A DNA stretch of 64,000 nucleotides from Desmodesmus armatus (lineage: Eukaryota; Chlorophyta; Chlorophyceae; Sphaeropleales; Scenedesmaceae), in the NCBI GenBank assembly GCA_007449985.2, contig VIIQ02000317.1, positions 23,653 to 87,652 on the forward strand, written 5' to 3'. Of the stretch, positions 13,492-24,591 are shown piece by piece. Each line of letters starts with the position of its first letter. Position 1 is the stretch's first letter. The position numbers were made by a program, and so were the translations under genes. The notes beneath the pieces were generated by a model. That model did no database searches. It saw only the letters and a list, made by a program, of their open reading frames with translations, and was not told where the DNA came from.

Positions 13492-14487
13492 AGCAGCAGC
13501 AGCCGATATGGGGGTGACTGCAATGTGGCTGTAGGGTGTGTGCAGTGGGCCAGTGGGCAGGGGGTGCTGCTGTCACCGGCAGCATTGGTGGAGGGTGAGG
13601 TGTGTGCTGCCCGTTGTGTGAGCCTAGGGCTGTTGCCGCCAGCCTGGCAGCAGCAGCTGCTGCTGGTGGAGTTGCTAGTGACACCTGAGGGGCGAGTGAC
13701 GCCACTGCTGGAGGTGCTGCCATCGCCACGGCAGCAGCAGCAGCAGCAGCAGGAGCAGTGCCCTGCAACGCCAGCAGGACCTCGTGTGGCAGCAGTGAGC
13801 ACACCAGGCAGCCACCAGCAGCAACAGCAGCAGCGGCCGCCGGCGATGGCTCCCCCACCCAGCCGGACCCCTGCTGCTGCTAGCTCAGGCGGCCCCAGCA
13901 GTAGCCAACAGCAGCAGCAGCAGCAGCAGCAGGGCTCCCAAGCAGCTATGCGGGGCGCTTCCCAAGGGCCCTCCAGGGGCTCCCAGGGAGGTTCAGCCCT
14001 CCCAAGGGCCTCTCAGGGTTCATCACAGGGTGGTGCTGCTGGTAAGAAAGGCAGCCTGGCCGCCCTGTGGGGTGCTGCAGCCTCTTCCACTGACAAGCTG
14101 ATAGGCAGCAAGAGGGCCTCACCTGATAGTATGGGTAGAGCTGGTGGGGTTAGGGGTGGGGGTGGGGGTGGTGGCAGCAGTGGTGGGGGTGGTTGGAAGC
14201 GTCGTGCCAGCAGCGGCAGCGGCAGCAAGGTGGGGGTCAGCCCCACTGCTGCTGCCTTTGCTGACTTATTCTTTGGCAACGCCATACGCTCGCCTGACAG
14301 GCCACGCAGCCAGTCAAAGCAGCAACAGAAGCAGAAGCAACAGTCACAGCAGCCGGAACACAGTCAAAGGGAGACACACAATCAGCAGGACCGGCAGCAG
14401 CAGCAGCAAGGGCAAGGTAGGGCGCCAGGAAAACAGGGTGCTGCAGACAATAGCGGCAGCAGCAACAGCGATGGGCCAGCCGCACCA

Positions 14488-14522
<35 letters not shown>

Positions 14523-15299
14523 GTGTGGGTTGTTCACTGCCAGCGGGAAGCCTGTTGCTCCTCCAAGTGCTGCTGCACGGCAGCAGCTGCAGCAGATGAT
14601 GGCACACCAGCACCAGCAGGAGCTTGAGCAGCAGCCTCAACAGCAGGGCCAGGAGCAGGTGCACTGCCACTTGCAGCTCCAACTACAGGAACAGTGGCAG
14701 CAGCAGGAGCAGGCCTTGGCAGCAGCAGCAGCAGCAGCAGCAGCTGCTGATGCCGACAGCGACGTGGAAATGGTGGGAGAGGTGGACGGCCACAACCTGC
14801 TGCACCCGCAGCAGCAGCAGCAGCAAACTGACCACCATATGCACCAACAGCAGCAGCAGCAGCCTTCACATGCCGGCAGCTCATCAGGTTTCTGCACGGC
14901 AGGGGGCAGGGGGATGGTGCTGGGTGCTGCCGCTCAGGAACAGCTGCAGCGGCTGAGGGAGGGGGTAGCACAACCTGAGGAACAGCAGCAGCAACCCAGC
15001 AACCAGCCGCCGCCACAGCTGCAGCAGCATCGCTCTGCTGTTTCCTGTGGCTTCAGTACAGCAGGAGGCAGGGGGTTGGAGTTGGGTCCTGCTGCCGCTG
15101 CACAGCTGCAGCAGCTGCGCAACCAGTTGGAAGCACAACAGCATCAGGGGCCATTGCAGCAACAGCTGCGTCAGCAAGCATGCCAACAGCAGCAGCAGCA
15201 GCAGCAGGGGTCCGGCTTCGCCACAGCAGGTGGGAAGGGGGTGGAGTTGGGCGCAGCTGCACAGGCTCAGTTACAGCGGCTTCGCCAGTCAACAGACGC

Positions 15300-15364
<65 letters not shown>

Positions 15365-15908
15365 CCCCTCAAGTACAGCAGCAGCAGCAGCAGCAGCAGG
15401 GGTCTGGCTTCTCCACAGCTGGTGGGAAAGGGGTAGAGCTTGGTGCTGCTGCACAGGCTCAACTCGAGCGTCTTCGCCAGTCAACAGACGGCCAGCAGCA
15501 GCATGTCCCTCACTTCCAGTTGCCACAACAGCAGGGGTCTGGCTTCGCCACAGCTGGTGGGAGGGGGATGGAGCTCGGTGCAGCTGCACAGGCTCAGCTA
15601 GTGAGGCTGTGTCAGTCAACAGATTGCCAGCAGCAACAGCAGCAGCAGGCCCCTCTATTGCAGCAGCAGCAGCAGCAGCAGCAGTGCTCTGGCTTTGCCA
15701 CGGCTGGTGGGAAGGGGGTGGAGTTGGGCGCAGCTGCGCAGGCTCAGTTGGAGAGGCTACGCCAGCCAACAGACGGCCAGCAGCAGCAGGCCCCATTGCA
15801 GCAACAGCAGCAGCAGGGTTCTGGCTTCTCCACAGCTGGTGGGAAGGGAATGGAGTTGGGCGCAGCTGCACAGGCCCAACTAGAGCGGCTTCGCCAATCA
15901 ACAGATGG

Positions 15909-15940
<32 letters not shown>

Positions 15941-16271
15941 CCCCTCCGTTGCAGCAGCAGCAGGGGTCTGGCTTCTCCACGGCAGGTGGAAAGGGGATGG
16001 ATTTGGGTGCAGCTGCACAGGCTCAGTTGGAGAAGCTACGCGAGTCGACAGAAGGCCAACAGCGGGGGCAGGAACAGCAGCCCCAGCAAGAGCTGCGGCA
16101 CACGCTACCCCCTGATGCAGCAGCCAACGGCGGTGTAGGTGCTGCTGCTGCTGCTGCCGCCGCTGTTGCGGCTGCCGGTGATGGAAGCAGCAGTGCTGCT
16201 GCTGCAGCTGCCTCCGTATCCGCAGCAGTTGCAACACCAGGCAAACCAGACATGCACACTCCAAATGCAGT

Positions 16272-16307
<36 letters not shown>

Positions 16308-16904
16308 CCCGGCTGCCAAGCCGAGCCCTGCCCCTGCCTCTGCTTTCAAAACCCCACAGGGTCTGCCACCCCGCATCAACCCCCGCAAGCGCTCCCTCTC
16401 ACACCCACACACCCCAGGCCTCCTGCAGCAGCAGCAGCAGCAGCAGCAGCAGGCAGGGGAGGGTGGGTCAGCAGGCAAGCCCCCTCGCAGCAAGGCCTTC
16501 AAGCGGCCTGCAGTCACAGGACCCTCACCAGGCCGCCCTGTCACCACACCACAGCAGCAGCAGCAGGGAGAGGGTGGCACCAGCAGCAGCAAGAAGCAGC
16601 GGGTGCAGCGGGAGCTGTCAGTTGACAGGGGGCTGCCAGTTGCTGAGTACTTTGCACTGGCAGGCGCACAGCTGCAGCAGCAGCAGCAGCAGCAGCAGTC
16701 CGCATGTGCAGCTGAAGTCAGCAGCCGCAGCAGCAGCAGCAAGGTGGTGTGGATAGCACCATCCCTGCCCAACAACCCGAAGGCAGCTGCAGCATTCACG
16801 TTCAAGGCCGCTGTTGTGTCAGCACAGCATGACACATCTACGCAACTCACCCCTCAGCAGCAGCAACAGCCGCAGACGGACAACCCAGTTGCACCTGACG
16901 TAGT

Positions 16905-16956
<52 letters not shown>

Positions 16957-19900
16957 CCTGGCCCAGTGCCGGTCCCCTCAGTGCCTGGTGCTGAGTTTGG
17001 TCCTGCTGATGCTCGCTCAGTGCTGTTGTTGTGGGGTGCTGACCCCGACCAGGCCTCAACAGCATGGGTGGCCAACCACTACAAGTGGATTGTGTGGAAG
17101 CTGGCAGCCTATGATAGGAAGCTACTGGGGCTTGGTGGCAGCAGTGGCAGCAGTGGCGGCGGCTGTGGCAGCAGTGGCGGCAGCAATGGTGGCAGCAGTG
17201 GTGGTGGGTGTGGGAGGTGCCTTGATGTGGGTGTGTTGCTGCAGCAGCTGCAGTACAGGTACACCCGGGAGGTGAAGGAGGGGCAGCGCTCAGTGCTGAA
17301 AAAGGTGTGTGGGGAAGGGCGGCGAGGAAGGGAGGGGCTGGGGTTGAGGATTCACTGGCCACCATGACACTCCTCGGGGATTGAGCTGTGTGGCATGTGT
17401 GTGTTTCTGGGTGGGGCTGGTCTTACCCTTTGCATGATGTTGCCTCGTGTTGCCCACCATGTGTACATCTGGCAGTTCCCGCCTGTCGTCGCCCATCCAA
17501 TCATCTTCTGCATCTGCCCCAAATCCTTGAGCATGACATGCCCGTCTACCCCAATCCACTTGTTTTAGTACCCAATTGTTCTATCACATGTGACATATCT
17601 ACAGCTCGTTACTCCCAAGGTAATTCCCATCCTTGCCTCCCCCCCCCCTGCCCCTGTTCCACAGATCCTTGAGCAAGACCTGCCCGCTGGCGTTCCCCTG
17701 GTGTTGATGGTCAGCGACATACGCACACGCGGCGGCAACAACACCAGCAGCCACAACAGCAGCAGCAAACAGACCAGCAGCACCAAAAGCATGCAGGAGC
17801 CAGCAGCAGCAGCAGCAGCAGGTGCAGATGGTGCTGACAAAGCTGCAGAAGTGCCTGAGGTGTTGGGGTTGCAGCTAAGTGACGGGTGGTATTACGTCAA
17901 CACACTCATCGATGCACCCACTGCGCAGCTGATCACCAGCGGCAAGCTCACGGTGCGTGCCGACTCTGTTGGGAAGGGGGGGGGGATGCAGTGCAACACC
18001 ATGCTGTGAAAGAAAAACACAGAACACACAAACTGGTGCTGGGCCCTGATAGGTTTGATGCATTACCAAGCAACCCTTGAACCATGTCTTTCCCCACAGT
18101 GCCGGAACAGTGCAGTACCTGTCACAGGTTTGCAAGCGCTTCATTGCAAGGCGCAGCGCTCAATCGCGCACCACTGCAAGATTCCTTCTCTGCCTTCACT
18201 CCTGACGACACATTCTGTCTGGTGCCCGCCCATGCCTCCCCCTTTCTCCCCCGCCCCCGTTCGCTTTCCCTCTGCAGCTTGGCAGCAAGGTGCGTGTGGT
18301 GGGTGCTGAGCTTCGCAGTGACCGTGCTGCTGAGCCGCTGGATGCTGCACGCACTGCACTGTTGCGGCTGTCATTCAACGGACTCAGCCCTGCAGCATGG
18401 GACGCTAAGCTGGGGCCGGTGCCAACAGGCGAGACACTCAGGTGGGCTGGGGGTGTGTAAGGGTGCTGGCTGTTTGGTGACAACACACCTCATCATCTTC
18501 TTTGATTGTGTTGTCAGGCTGTCGCTGGCAGAGATGCCTGAGGGTTGTGGTGTGCGGCTAGCCTTCAGGGCTGAGGGAGAGGTGCTGCCTTGGCATGCGA
18601 GGGCTGGTGGGCCCAGCACCATGTTGACTATAGCTGCTCTCATGTATGCGGATGACCTAGTGCTTATGAGCTGTGACAGGTCTGAGCTGGAGCTGATGCT
18701 CAAGGTGTTCGACTCTGTCTGCAGCAGAATGGGCATGTGTGTCAATGCGGCCAACACCGAGCTCATGGCTGTTTGTCATGATGGTCAACCACTAGAGAGT
18801 GTGCAGTTGTCAGGTGGTGAGGCGCGTCATGTGCCCTCTTTCAAGTATCTGGGGGGTGTGGTCGATACCTCTGCAAGCTGGGAGGCTGAGATAACTGCCC
18901 GCATCAGCAAGACCAGGGGTCGTTTCGCAGAGATGCAGCGTGTGTGGGGCGCCCGCAGCATGGGCGTTAAGATCACGATGCAGTGCTTCCGCGTGTATGT
19001 GCTGCCTGTGCTACTGTTTGGCAGTGAGACCTGGGCTCTTACTCAGAAGCAGGCTGACCGGTTCGAAGTGGTGCACTCTGATTGCCTCCGGCATATTTTG
19101 AATGTGCGTCGCGCTGATCGGCAGCAAGCAACATCTATGGTCTCAGTGTGACACAGTCAGCCTAGCCAGCCACCTCACAGCCCACAGGCTGCGGTGGCTG
19201 GGGCACGTCCTGCGTATGGGCGAGGAGCGCTATCCTCGGCAGGCCCTCTTCTCTCTGATGCATGACGCCGGTGCAGCACCGCGGGGGGCACCGTCTATGA
19301 GCTGGGAAAAATGTGTCACGAGGGACCTGCAGGCCCTGGGGCAGCCGACGAACATGCACGATTTAACGGGTGCATGTGCGTTGCGCGGTTCCTGGCGGAG
19401 CATGCTCTACAGACTGACACACCCACGCGCTACTGGGGTGCCCTTCCGGCGACCACTCAATGCCACAACCCACAGCAGCAGGATGCGGCAGCGCGCTGAG
19501 ACCCTGCCATTCCAGGCAGCATGGTCTGCAAGTGGACCAGGGGTCATGTCCAACTGAGTTGCTTGTATAGTATATGTACAACATGCTACCTATGTTAGCT
19601 TTTCTTGTGCTGTTGGCTTTGAGGGCCGTAACTGGTCCAGGCTTTCTAGTGTCCTAGGTCACTGGTCGTCTGGTGGTGTATTGCTTGTCTTGCACCAAGG
19701 TCAATTTGCTGCTAGCAGCATGCTGCATGCGCAATAAACCTGGCCGGAAACACGTGTAATGAAGATGATGATGATGACACCTCATTGGGCTGGGGGGGGG
19801 GGGTGTTTGGTAATGACAAATGTGGTTCATGCGCATCACTGGGTGGTCAACAATGCAGCCGTGGCATTTTCCATTGTGTTGTCGTCGTGCAACTCACTTC

Positions 19901-22658
19901 AGAGGCAGCTGAGGCGCTGCCTCTTCCTTGCAGCCTGGATGTGGCTCAGCCCATGTCCTTCAAACAGCAGACAAGGGACTGTCATTACTACTACTACTAC
20001 TACTACTTCTACTACTACTACTGTCATTACAAAGACTGGCGCAGCTACTGATCTTGCTGCTGTGCGTCTGCTGCTGCTGCTGTTGCAGGCCGCTAAGCCT
20101 GGTCCACCCCGCTGGTGGGTTGGTGCCGCGCACTCTGCTGCTGGTTCAGCGCCGCTACCCCCTGCTGTACTGGTGCCGCAGCAGCAAGGCACTGGTCACA
20201 CCCAAGGTGCTGGCAGCAGCACAGCAGCGGCAGGAGAGGCAGCAGGAGCAGGTGGGTGGGTGGTGAGGCTGGGGAATTGTTTGTGTGTGTTGGCAGTATG
20301 CAGAGGGAGAGAAGCACAGTACAAGCACAGTGAAACCCCATGCAGGTTGGGCATTACCTGTTCAACAAGCTGCACATGAGGCCGTCTGTAGCTGCCTGGA
20401 GCGATGTGTCCCTGCTGATAGCTGCTATGGTGCAACGCAAGCAGTGCGAGCCATCACACTGTTGTAGCCAGCAGCAAGCGCCCATGCAAAACTGGCTCCT
20501 CACTTTGCTGCCGCCGCTGGGGCCATCCCTGCAACCGCTGCTGCTGCTGCTGCTGTCCCCCATCAGGCGCTGCATGCTGCCGCCTCAGCCGTTCGCCGTG
20601 AGGAGCTGGCCCAGTGCAGGCAGTGGGCCGCCAGCAGGCGTGCCTCACCCCTTGAGCGCGCCTACGCAGCTGCAGTGCTAGCCGCAGAGGGGGGAGGAGG
20701 GGGAGGCTGTGGGGGCGATGAGCACAACGGGCACAGCAGCAGCAGTGGTGGTGGGGTTGGTATGTTGGAGCTTCAGGCCTTCAGGGCAGCAAGGCAGAAC
20801 CATATGGAGGCACAGAAGCAGCAGCACTTGCAGCAGGAGCTGCAGAAAGCAGCAGCACCAGTAGGGATACTAGGTGCGACAGCAGCAGGGGCCCAGCAGC
20901 AGCAGGGGTTGAGCAGCAGTGGCAGCAGTGTGAGTGCTGCGGCTGCTGCTGCGGCCATGGTGTGTCTCCAGGAGCCTCCTGTCCCAGTAATGCAGCTGAG
21001 GGTGTCTGGTGTGCTACCCCTGGGTGGGTCTGACAGGCCTGCTGGGGCTGATTCCACCAATCACACCAGCAGCAGCAGCGGCAGCAGCAGCAGTTGGGGT
21101 GCGCTGGGTGCAGGCCAGAGTGTTGCTGTTGTGAAGGTGTGGCGTCCCTGTGAGGCTGTGCAGGGTATGGATGAGGGGTGGTGGTGCTGGCCAGTGGGCT
21201 GTGTGCGGGGAGTGAGGGGCGCAGCAGCACGGTGGAGGGGAAGGGGCGACTGATGGAGCTCAGCACAAGCAAAATGACTAGGTGAGGTTGGGTGTGTGTG
21301 TGTGTGCGGGGGGGGGGGGGGGGGGGAGGGAGGGGCATCCTTGGGCTTGCAGCATTGAGCATGGGTTGAGAGGAGGAGCGCTTTGCCTTGCATGAGGTTG
21401 CTTTTGGAAACAGTGTCTTTGTTGTGCAGCTGTTTGCACCATTGGTTCAACTTGCTAGGGTGTCCCAGTGGGTGGTGAGCAGAGCAGCAGCAGGGTTTTG
21501 ACTTGCGGGCGCCAGCTGAGCAAACCACATTGCAGGTTCATTCTTGAGGGACAACTGTAGCTCACAGTACACAACGCACTAGCGCTGACAAAGTTGCCCC
21601 GTTGCGCCTGTCTGCCTGCCATCTCCACATCCCACCCCTTTTTCCCTCCCCAGCTGGCGCCTGATGGGTCCTGCTGCCAGCCTGGCTTCCAGCCTGTCAG
21701 TGTCCCCCTACCTCCCCCGCACCTGGCCCAAGCTGGCCCAGCTGTCAGCACAGCATGTTGATATGGAGGTTGCCTTTGTTGGAGTGCTGGTGTGGGCGGC
21801 AGAGGTCAACACAGGTATGTAGCCAGGCATGTATGTGGGTAGGGGGCAGGGGAAAGCCTAGAGGAGTGGAAATTCTCAACAACACGTACTGGAGTTGTGC
21901 CGATGAAGACAGGCTGATGATGTTGGCACAGCAAATGCTGACATGCTGCATGCTGTCATTTAATGAGGTGTCATGTAGTGTGGCAAGTGAGATAAAGCAT
22001 GGCTTACCACCCCTAGATGCACAGCGGGTCCTTTGGCACAATGTGCAACATCGCCTTGAATGCTGTGCTGTGCGATAAGCTTTGCATGTGTCCTGCTCAA
22101 GTTGTTGCACGGGTTTCCTGTGCAGATGGGCGTGAATGGCAGCAGTGGGTGTTTTTGATGGACGACTCAGTGCCACCAGCGCAGGCTGAAGCAGCACCAG
22201 CACCTGGTGGTGGGAATCATATTGCACCAGCAGCAGCAGCAGCAGCAGCAGCACCCACAGCAGGTGACAGCGGCAGCAGCAGCAGTGGCTGCCTCCTGCT
22301 GGCTGTGCAGTTAGTCGGTGCCCCCACATCGATCGACTGGCTGCCACCCAGCACCCCTGCCCCCAATCCAGCAGCAGCAGCAGCAGCAGCGCCTGGCAGT
22401 AAGGGAGGCAGCAGCAGCAGAGCATTGATGCGCTCAGAGCCGCGGCAGCAGCTGACTTTCGTCACTGCCAGCAACTTGTTGGTAAAGCAGTTTGATGACA
22501 GTCACGGCTTTTGGGTTGCTGAGGCCCACAGCAATGCGGGGCTGGGGCTGGTGTCAGGGCGTGACAGCAGGGTGAGGGAGATGGGGGGCTGGGTGCGGGC
22601 CAACATGGGGTTGTGGGAGGCCTGTAGGGCCAGGGCGCAGCAGGTGACAGGGGGGTGA
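9583..22658 (+). CDS. BRCA2: BRCA2 orthologue (homologous-recombination mediator), interrupted by a LINE
   Basis: Loads RAD51 on single-stranded DNA during double-strand-break repair in the nucleus. Exon 1 (9583-17304) is one open frame with 12 BRC-type repeats set in polyGln/polyAla. Later exons with good splice sites are 17665-17952, 18278-18441, 18518 to about 18605, 20089-20251, about 20467-21170, about 21230-21281, 21654-21814 and 22126-22658. Domains in order are the helical domain (VANHYKWIVWKLAAYDRK), OB1 (LVLMVSDIR, DGWYYV, WDAKLG), OB2 (LLLVQRRYPLLYW), tower-like helices, OB2 end (VVKVWRP) and OB3 (MEVAFVGVLVW, TASNLLVKQF, FWVAEAH). The start is the first ATG of the long frame; a 68-bp in-frame intron at 9767-9834 is possible. 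The tower exon edges and the intron near 21175-21230 are uncertain. A 5'-truncated LINE separates OB1 from OB2, so either it lies in an intron or the allele is damaged. Stop TGA at 22656; TGTAA at 22798. Confidence 0.92.
11455..16047 (+). repeat. BRCA2: Twelve BRC repeats of BRCA2 (coding)
   Basis: BRC repeats bind the RAD51 ATPase core through an FxxA motif. Starts (nt / residue): 11455/625, 11752/724, 12004/808, 14521/1647, 14884/1768, 15046/1822, 15211/1877, 15403/1941, 15538/1986, 15688/2036, 15820/2080 and 15967/2129. The core reads GFxTAGGKGxELGAAAQAQL in the last seven. The first three have GFVTSRGGSIAVSAAAKARA-like cores. Repeat 4 has LFTA in place of FxTA, and repeat 1 has FVTS. The last six or seven units are spaced 130-190 nt apart, separated by polyGln, and nearly identical, which indicates recent tandem amplification. 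Confidence 0.88.
17022..18441 (+). other. BRCA2: BRCA2 helical domain and OB1 exons
   Basis: The end of exon 1 (about 17022-17304) encodes the helical domain, which in known BRCA2 proteins contacts DSS1. Matching landmarks are LLLWGADPDQ, NHYKWIVWKLAAY and LQQLQYRYTREV, ending RSVLKK at the donor. OB1 continues in 17665-17952 (ILEQDLPAG, LVLMVSDIR, DGWYYVNTLIDAP, LITSGKLT) and 18278-18441 (LGSKVRVVGAEL, LLRLSFNGLSPAAWDAKLG). A low-complexity Ser/Gly insert at about residues 2520-2545 interrupts the helical domain. Confidence 0.88.
17516..17575 (+). pseudogene. Decayed copy of the start of the OB1 exon
   Basis: Intronic sequence at about 17522-17545 (ATCCTTGAGCATGACATGCC) matches the first 24 nt of the true exon at 17665 with two mismatches, and the similarity fades over the next 35 nt. 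The copy lacks an AG acceptor and is followed by TAG, so it is not usable. It is best read as an old partial exon duplication. Confidence 0.6.
18603..19780 (+). mobile_element. 5'-truncated non-LTR retrotransposon (LINE) inside BRCA2
   Basis: The element begins just before the reverse-transcriptase catalytic box YADDLVLMS, so most of the fingers and palm and any endonuclease are missing. It continues through the RT thumb (FKYLGGVVD, LFGSETWALT) into a tail with HRLRWLGHVLRM, ending at TGA 19555. A frame change near 19105-19130 is needed to join the two halves, so the copy is dead. The 3' end carries CAATAAACC, TGTAATG and a (GAT)n tail at about 19760-19780, as expected for target-primed reverse transcription. 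The upstream BRCA2 exon reads open straight into it, giving a chimeric frame. The 5' junction is estimated, and no certain target-site duplication was found. Confidence 0.82.
20089..21281 (+). other. BRCA2: BRCA2 OB2 and tower exons
   Basis: Exon 20089-20251 reads VHPAGGLVPRTLLLVQRRYP and then LLYW, matching the OB2 strand before the tower in animal BRCA2, and ends in a Gln/Arg helix. The next frame (about 20467-21170) gives AVRREELAQCRQW and LERAYAAAVLAAE, then a Gly/Ser loop, then LELQAFRAARQNHMEAQKQ. These are the two antiparallel tower helices with a low-complexity tip. It then returns to OB2 with VMQLRVSG and VVKVWRPCEAVQ. A short exon ending LMELSTSKMT closes OB2 at 21281. Confidence 0.7.
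21654..22658 (+). other. BRCA2: BRCA2 OB3 exons and C-terminus
   Basis: Exon 21654-21814 encodes PYLPRTWPKL and VDMEVAFVGVLVWAAEV; exon 22126-22658 encodes WQQWVFLMDDS, LLLAVQLVG, LTFVTASNLLVKQF and HGFWVAEAHSNAG. The order matches OB3 of animal BRCA2 (cysteine-containing loop replaced, then the INLAASN-like and FSASP-like segments). The protein stops about 35 residues after OB3, so the long C-terminal RAD51-binding tail of vertebrate BRCA2 is absent. Confidence 0.82.
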
Positions 22659-22797
22659 TGTGGTGATGCTTGGGTGTGTATGTGTGTATTTGGGGGGCGG
22701 TGGGGTCCAGATGGACAGAGCTGATTACGCAGTGTGAGCGGTAGCTTGTGAGCATGAGGATGTAGGTTTGTTGAGAGCGGCAATGATGGTTTTATGG

Positions 22798-22802
22798 TGT
22801 AA
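22798..22802 (+). terminator. TGTAA poly(A) signal of BRCA2
   Basis: TGTAA, the usual chlorophycean poly(A) signal, lies 140 nt after the BRCA2 stop and is the first one downstream. Confidence 0.6.
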
Positions 22803-23379
22803 AACACCACAAGGCAGGGACTGTATTATCTCTTTGTATTGCATGTGAACTACAGCATGTCCCTCCGTCATACATGCATTGGCATACATAATATGTCTTG
22901 TTGGCATGTGTGTTTTGGGACAATACATGCAAATGGTCTTGCATGCCTTGGAACAGTGTACTGCCACATCCGGGCATGCTGAATAGCAATGGTGGTGGCA
23001 AGCTGGTGCAATGAGCTGCAGTGCGTGTGAGAGTTGCAGCCTCAGCTCTCTGCGCATGCTGTTTGTGGTGATTTACTGCACTATTTCCCACCTGCGCAGA
23101 GTTAGTGGCTGCTGTGAGTGATTTCTGTCTGTAGGTACGGTCATACATGTGCTTAGCCGCCACAGCATGGGCAGATTGCCCATGTTGTGAGGTCATCTGG
23201 TGTGTCCTAAAAGAGTCATGCGCCAACATATGCCATGATTGGCAGGCATGTGGCCCCTAGGGGCCCATCCCAGGTACATATTCCACACATGATCATTCCG
23301 AACAAACACTTCGTACTGACTGCTGGTGGGTGCAGTCCCGTAAGGAAATCCCACTTATCCCCTTGATGCCATCTGCTGA
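22803..23379. other. Intergenic, nothing recognised
   Basis: No coding frame with family-like composition, repeat or RNA gene was recognised between the BRCA2 3' end and the GCN1-derived segment. Confidence 0.45.
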
Positions 23380-24030
23380 GCACAAGAAGGTTCAGTTGTT
23401 GTGTCGCTCTGCGTCAGTGAGGTGTTCCGGCACATGCGCTGGGGAAGTGGTGTATTCCAGAAACACTTCACACCAAATGTACCACATCATGCTGCCTCCC
23501 AACCAATGGAATCATTGATGCAGCATCAAAGCTATATGCCAACATCCGGGCAGTGTACAGCTACATGAAAGCTAGCATAGGGCTCATCCTTCTGCTGTTG
23601 CAGGCAAACGTGAGCACACCACCATCAATACTAAAAATAATACTAACGTGGCGACAACCACAAGATTGTGAGCACACGGCAAAACGCCGCCGCCTAGTTG
23701 CCACACCACACTCTGAGGCTTTACGACCGCAAGCACACCGCGGAGTCAACACAACCGCAAGCACACCGCAGAGTCAACACAACATGAGTCATGCAGCAGC
23801 AGCATTAGCAGCTGCTGCCCTGCCTAGTACTACTGCCCTGCCTAGTACTATTTGTAATCCTCCACCTCCTCCCAATGCTCCATCTGCCGTGACGCCGGGC
23901 GCCTCAGGTACTACCAAAAAAGCGTCTGTGAGGAAGCTCTTGGTGGTGCCACCAGCCGCGCTGCCGCCACCTGGCCGTGGACCTGCGAAAGCCCGGCCTT
24001 GAGCAGGCCCTCAGCAGCAGCACGCACCTG
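23380..24030 (-). pseudogene. Decayed duplicate of the GCN1 3' end
   Basis: Read on the minus strand this repeats the last exon and 3' flank of GCN1 (34.0-34.6 kb). The exon start VRAAAEGLLKAG is intact behind a CAG acceptor at about 24028, then diverges. The residues matching AYLRR and RQMDDWEEVEEY appear out of frame, and the stop region CTAGTACT occurs twice (about 23823 and 23844). Homology continues past the stop, through the GGCAAAC segment near 23604, more weakly to about 23380. The copy lies 10.6 kb from the original in the same orientation and is not functional. Confidence 0.8.
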
Positions 24031-24313
24031 CAAAACAAAAATGTGCACTGTCTCAGCTCCTTGTATGCCGTGCCGCAACTCCCCAAACACAAACTCAAAA
24101 CATACGGCAGTGGCAATGCATAGCTCCATTCCCTTGTGACCTGAGGGGCAACCAAGCCTGTTGGTTTGAGCTGTGGAGTCAGGCAGTTCGGCTGCTGTTG
24201 GCAACGCAGACCAAATGGCCAATACCAGCACTATAACTTTTGTCTGCTGGCCCAAACCAGTACAAGAACACCACCACGGCAGCAGAGTATCACACCTGAG
24301 CATTTCTGAGACA

Positions 24314-24430
24314 TCAACAGTTGGGGATCCACTCTGCCAGTGCTGCAGCTGCATGCCCTGCCACTTCAGTGTCCTCATGGTCGGCATAGCGGCGCAGCAG
24401 CTGGATCCACACAGGCTCATCGCCAGCAGC
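24314..24430 (-). pseudogene. Terminal exon, probably of the disrupted F-box/LRR gene
   Basis: Behind a TGCAG acceptor, a 38-codon phase-0 exon reads AAGDEPVWIQLLRRYADHED, then TEVAGHAAAALAEW, and ends with TGA at 24314. The phase and strand fit the donor at 31316 of the LRR exon, with the retrotransposon lying in the intron between. The link to the LRR gene is inferred from phase and order only; it could belong to an unrelated gene. Confidence 0.45.
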
Positions 24431-24591
24431 CTGCACAGCAACACAAAGTAAGTAAGTAAGTAACTACGCCTATGGCGAACCACTGGCGTAACGTTTAGGC
24501 AAGAGGGGTGTGCATGTCTAGCATGCTAGACTACCACACCCCCCACCTGACCCCTCCAGCCCGAGGGCATGGAGGGGGTGTGAAGTGTAAA

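Noticed and set aside
15053..16264. 403-codon minus-strand frame opposite the BRC repeats
   Set aside because: It is the mirror of the CAG-rich BRCA2 exon; no independent domain, codon pattern or splice context.
18084..18600. Separate gene starting at the ATG at 18084
   Set aside because: This start lies in a BRCA2 intron; the frame is BRCA2 OB1 coding followed by the LINE.
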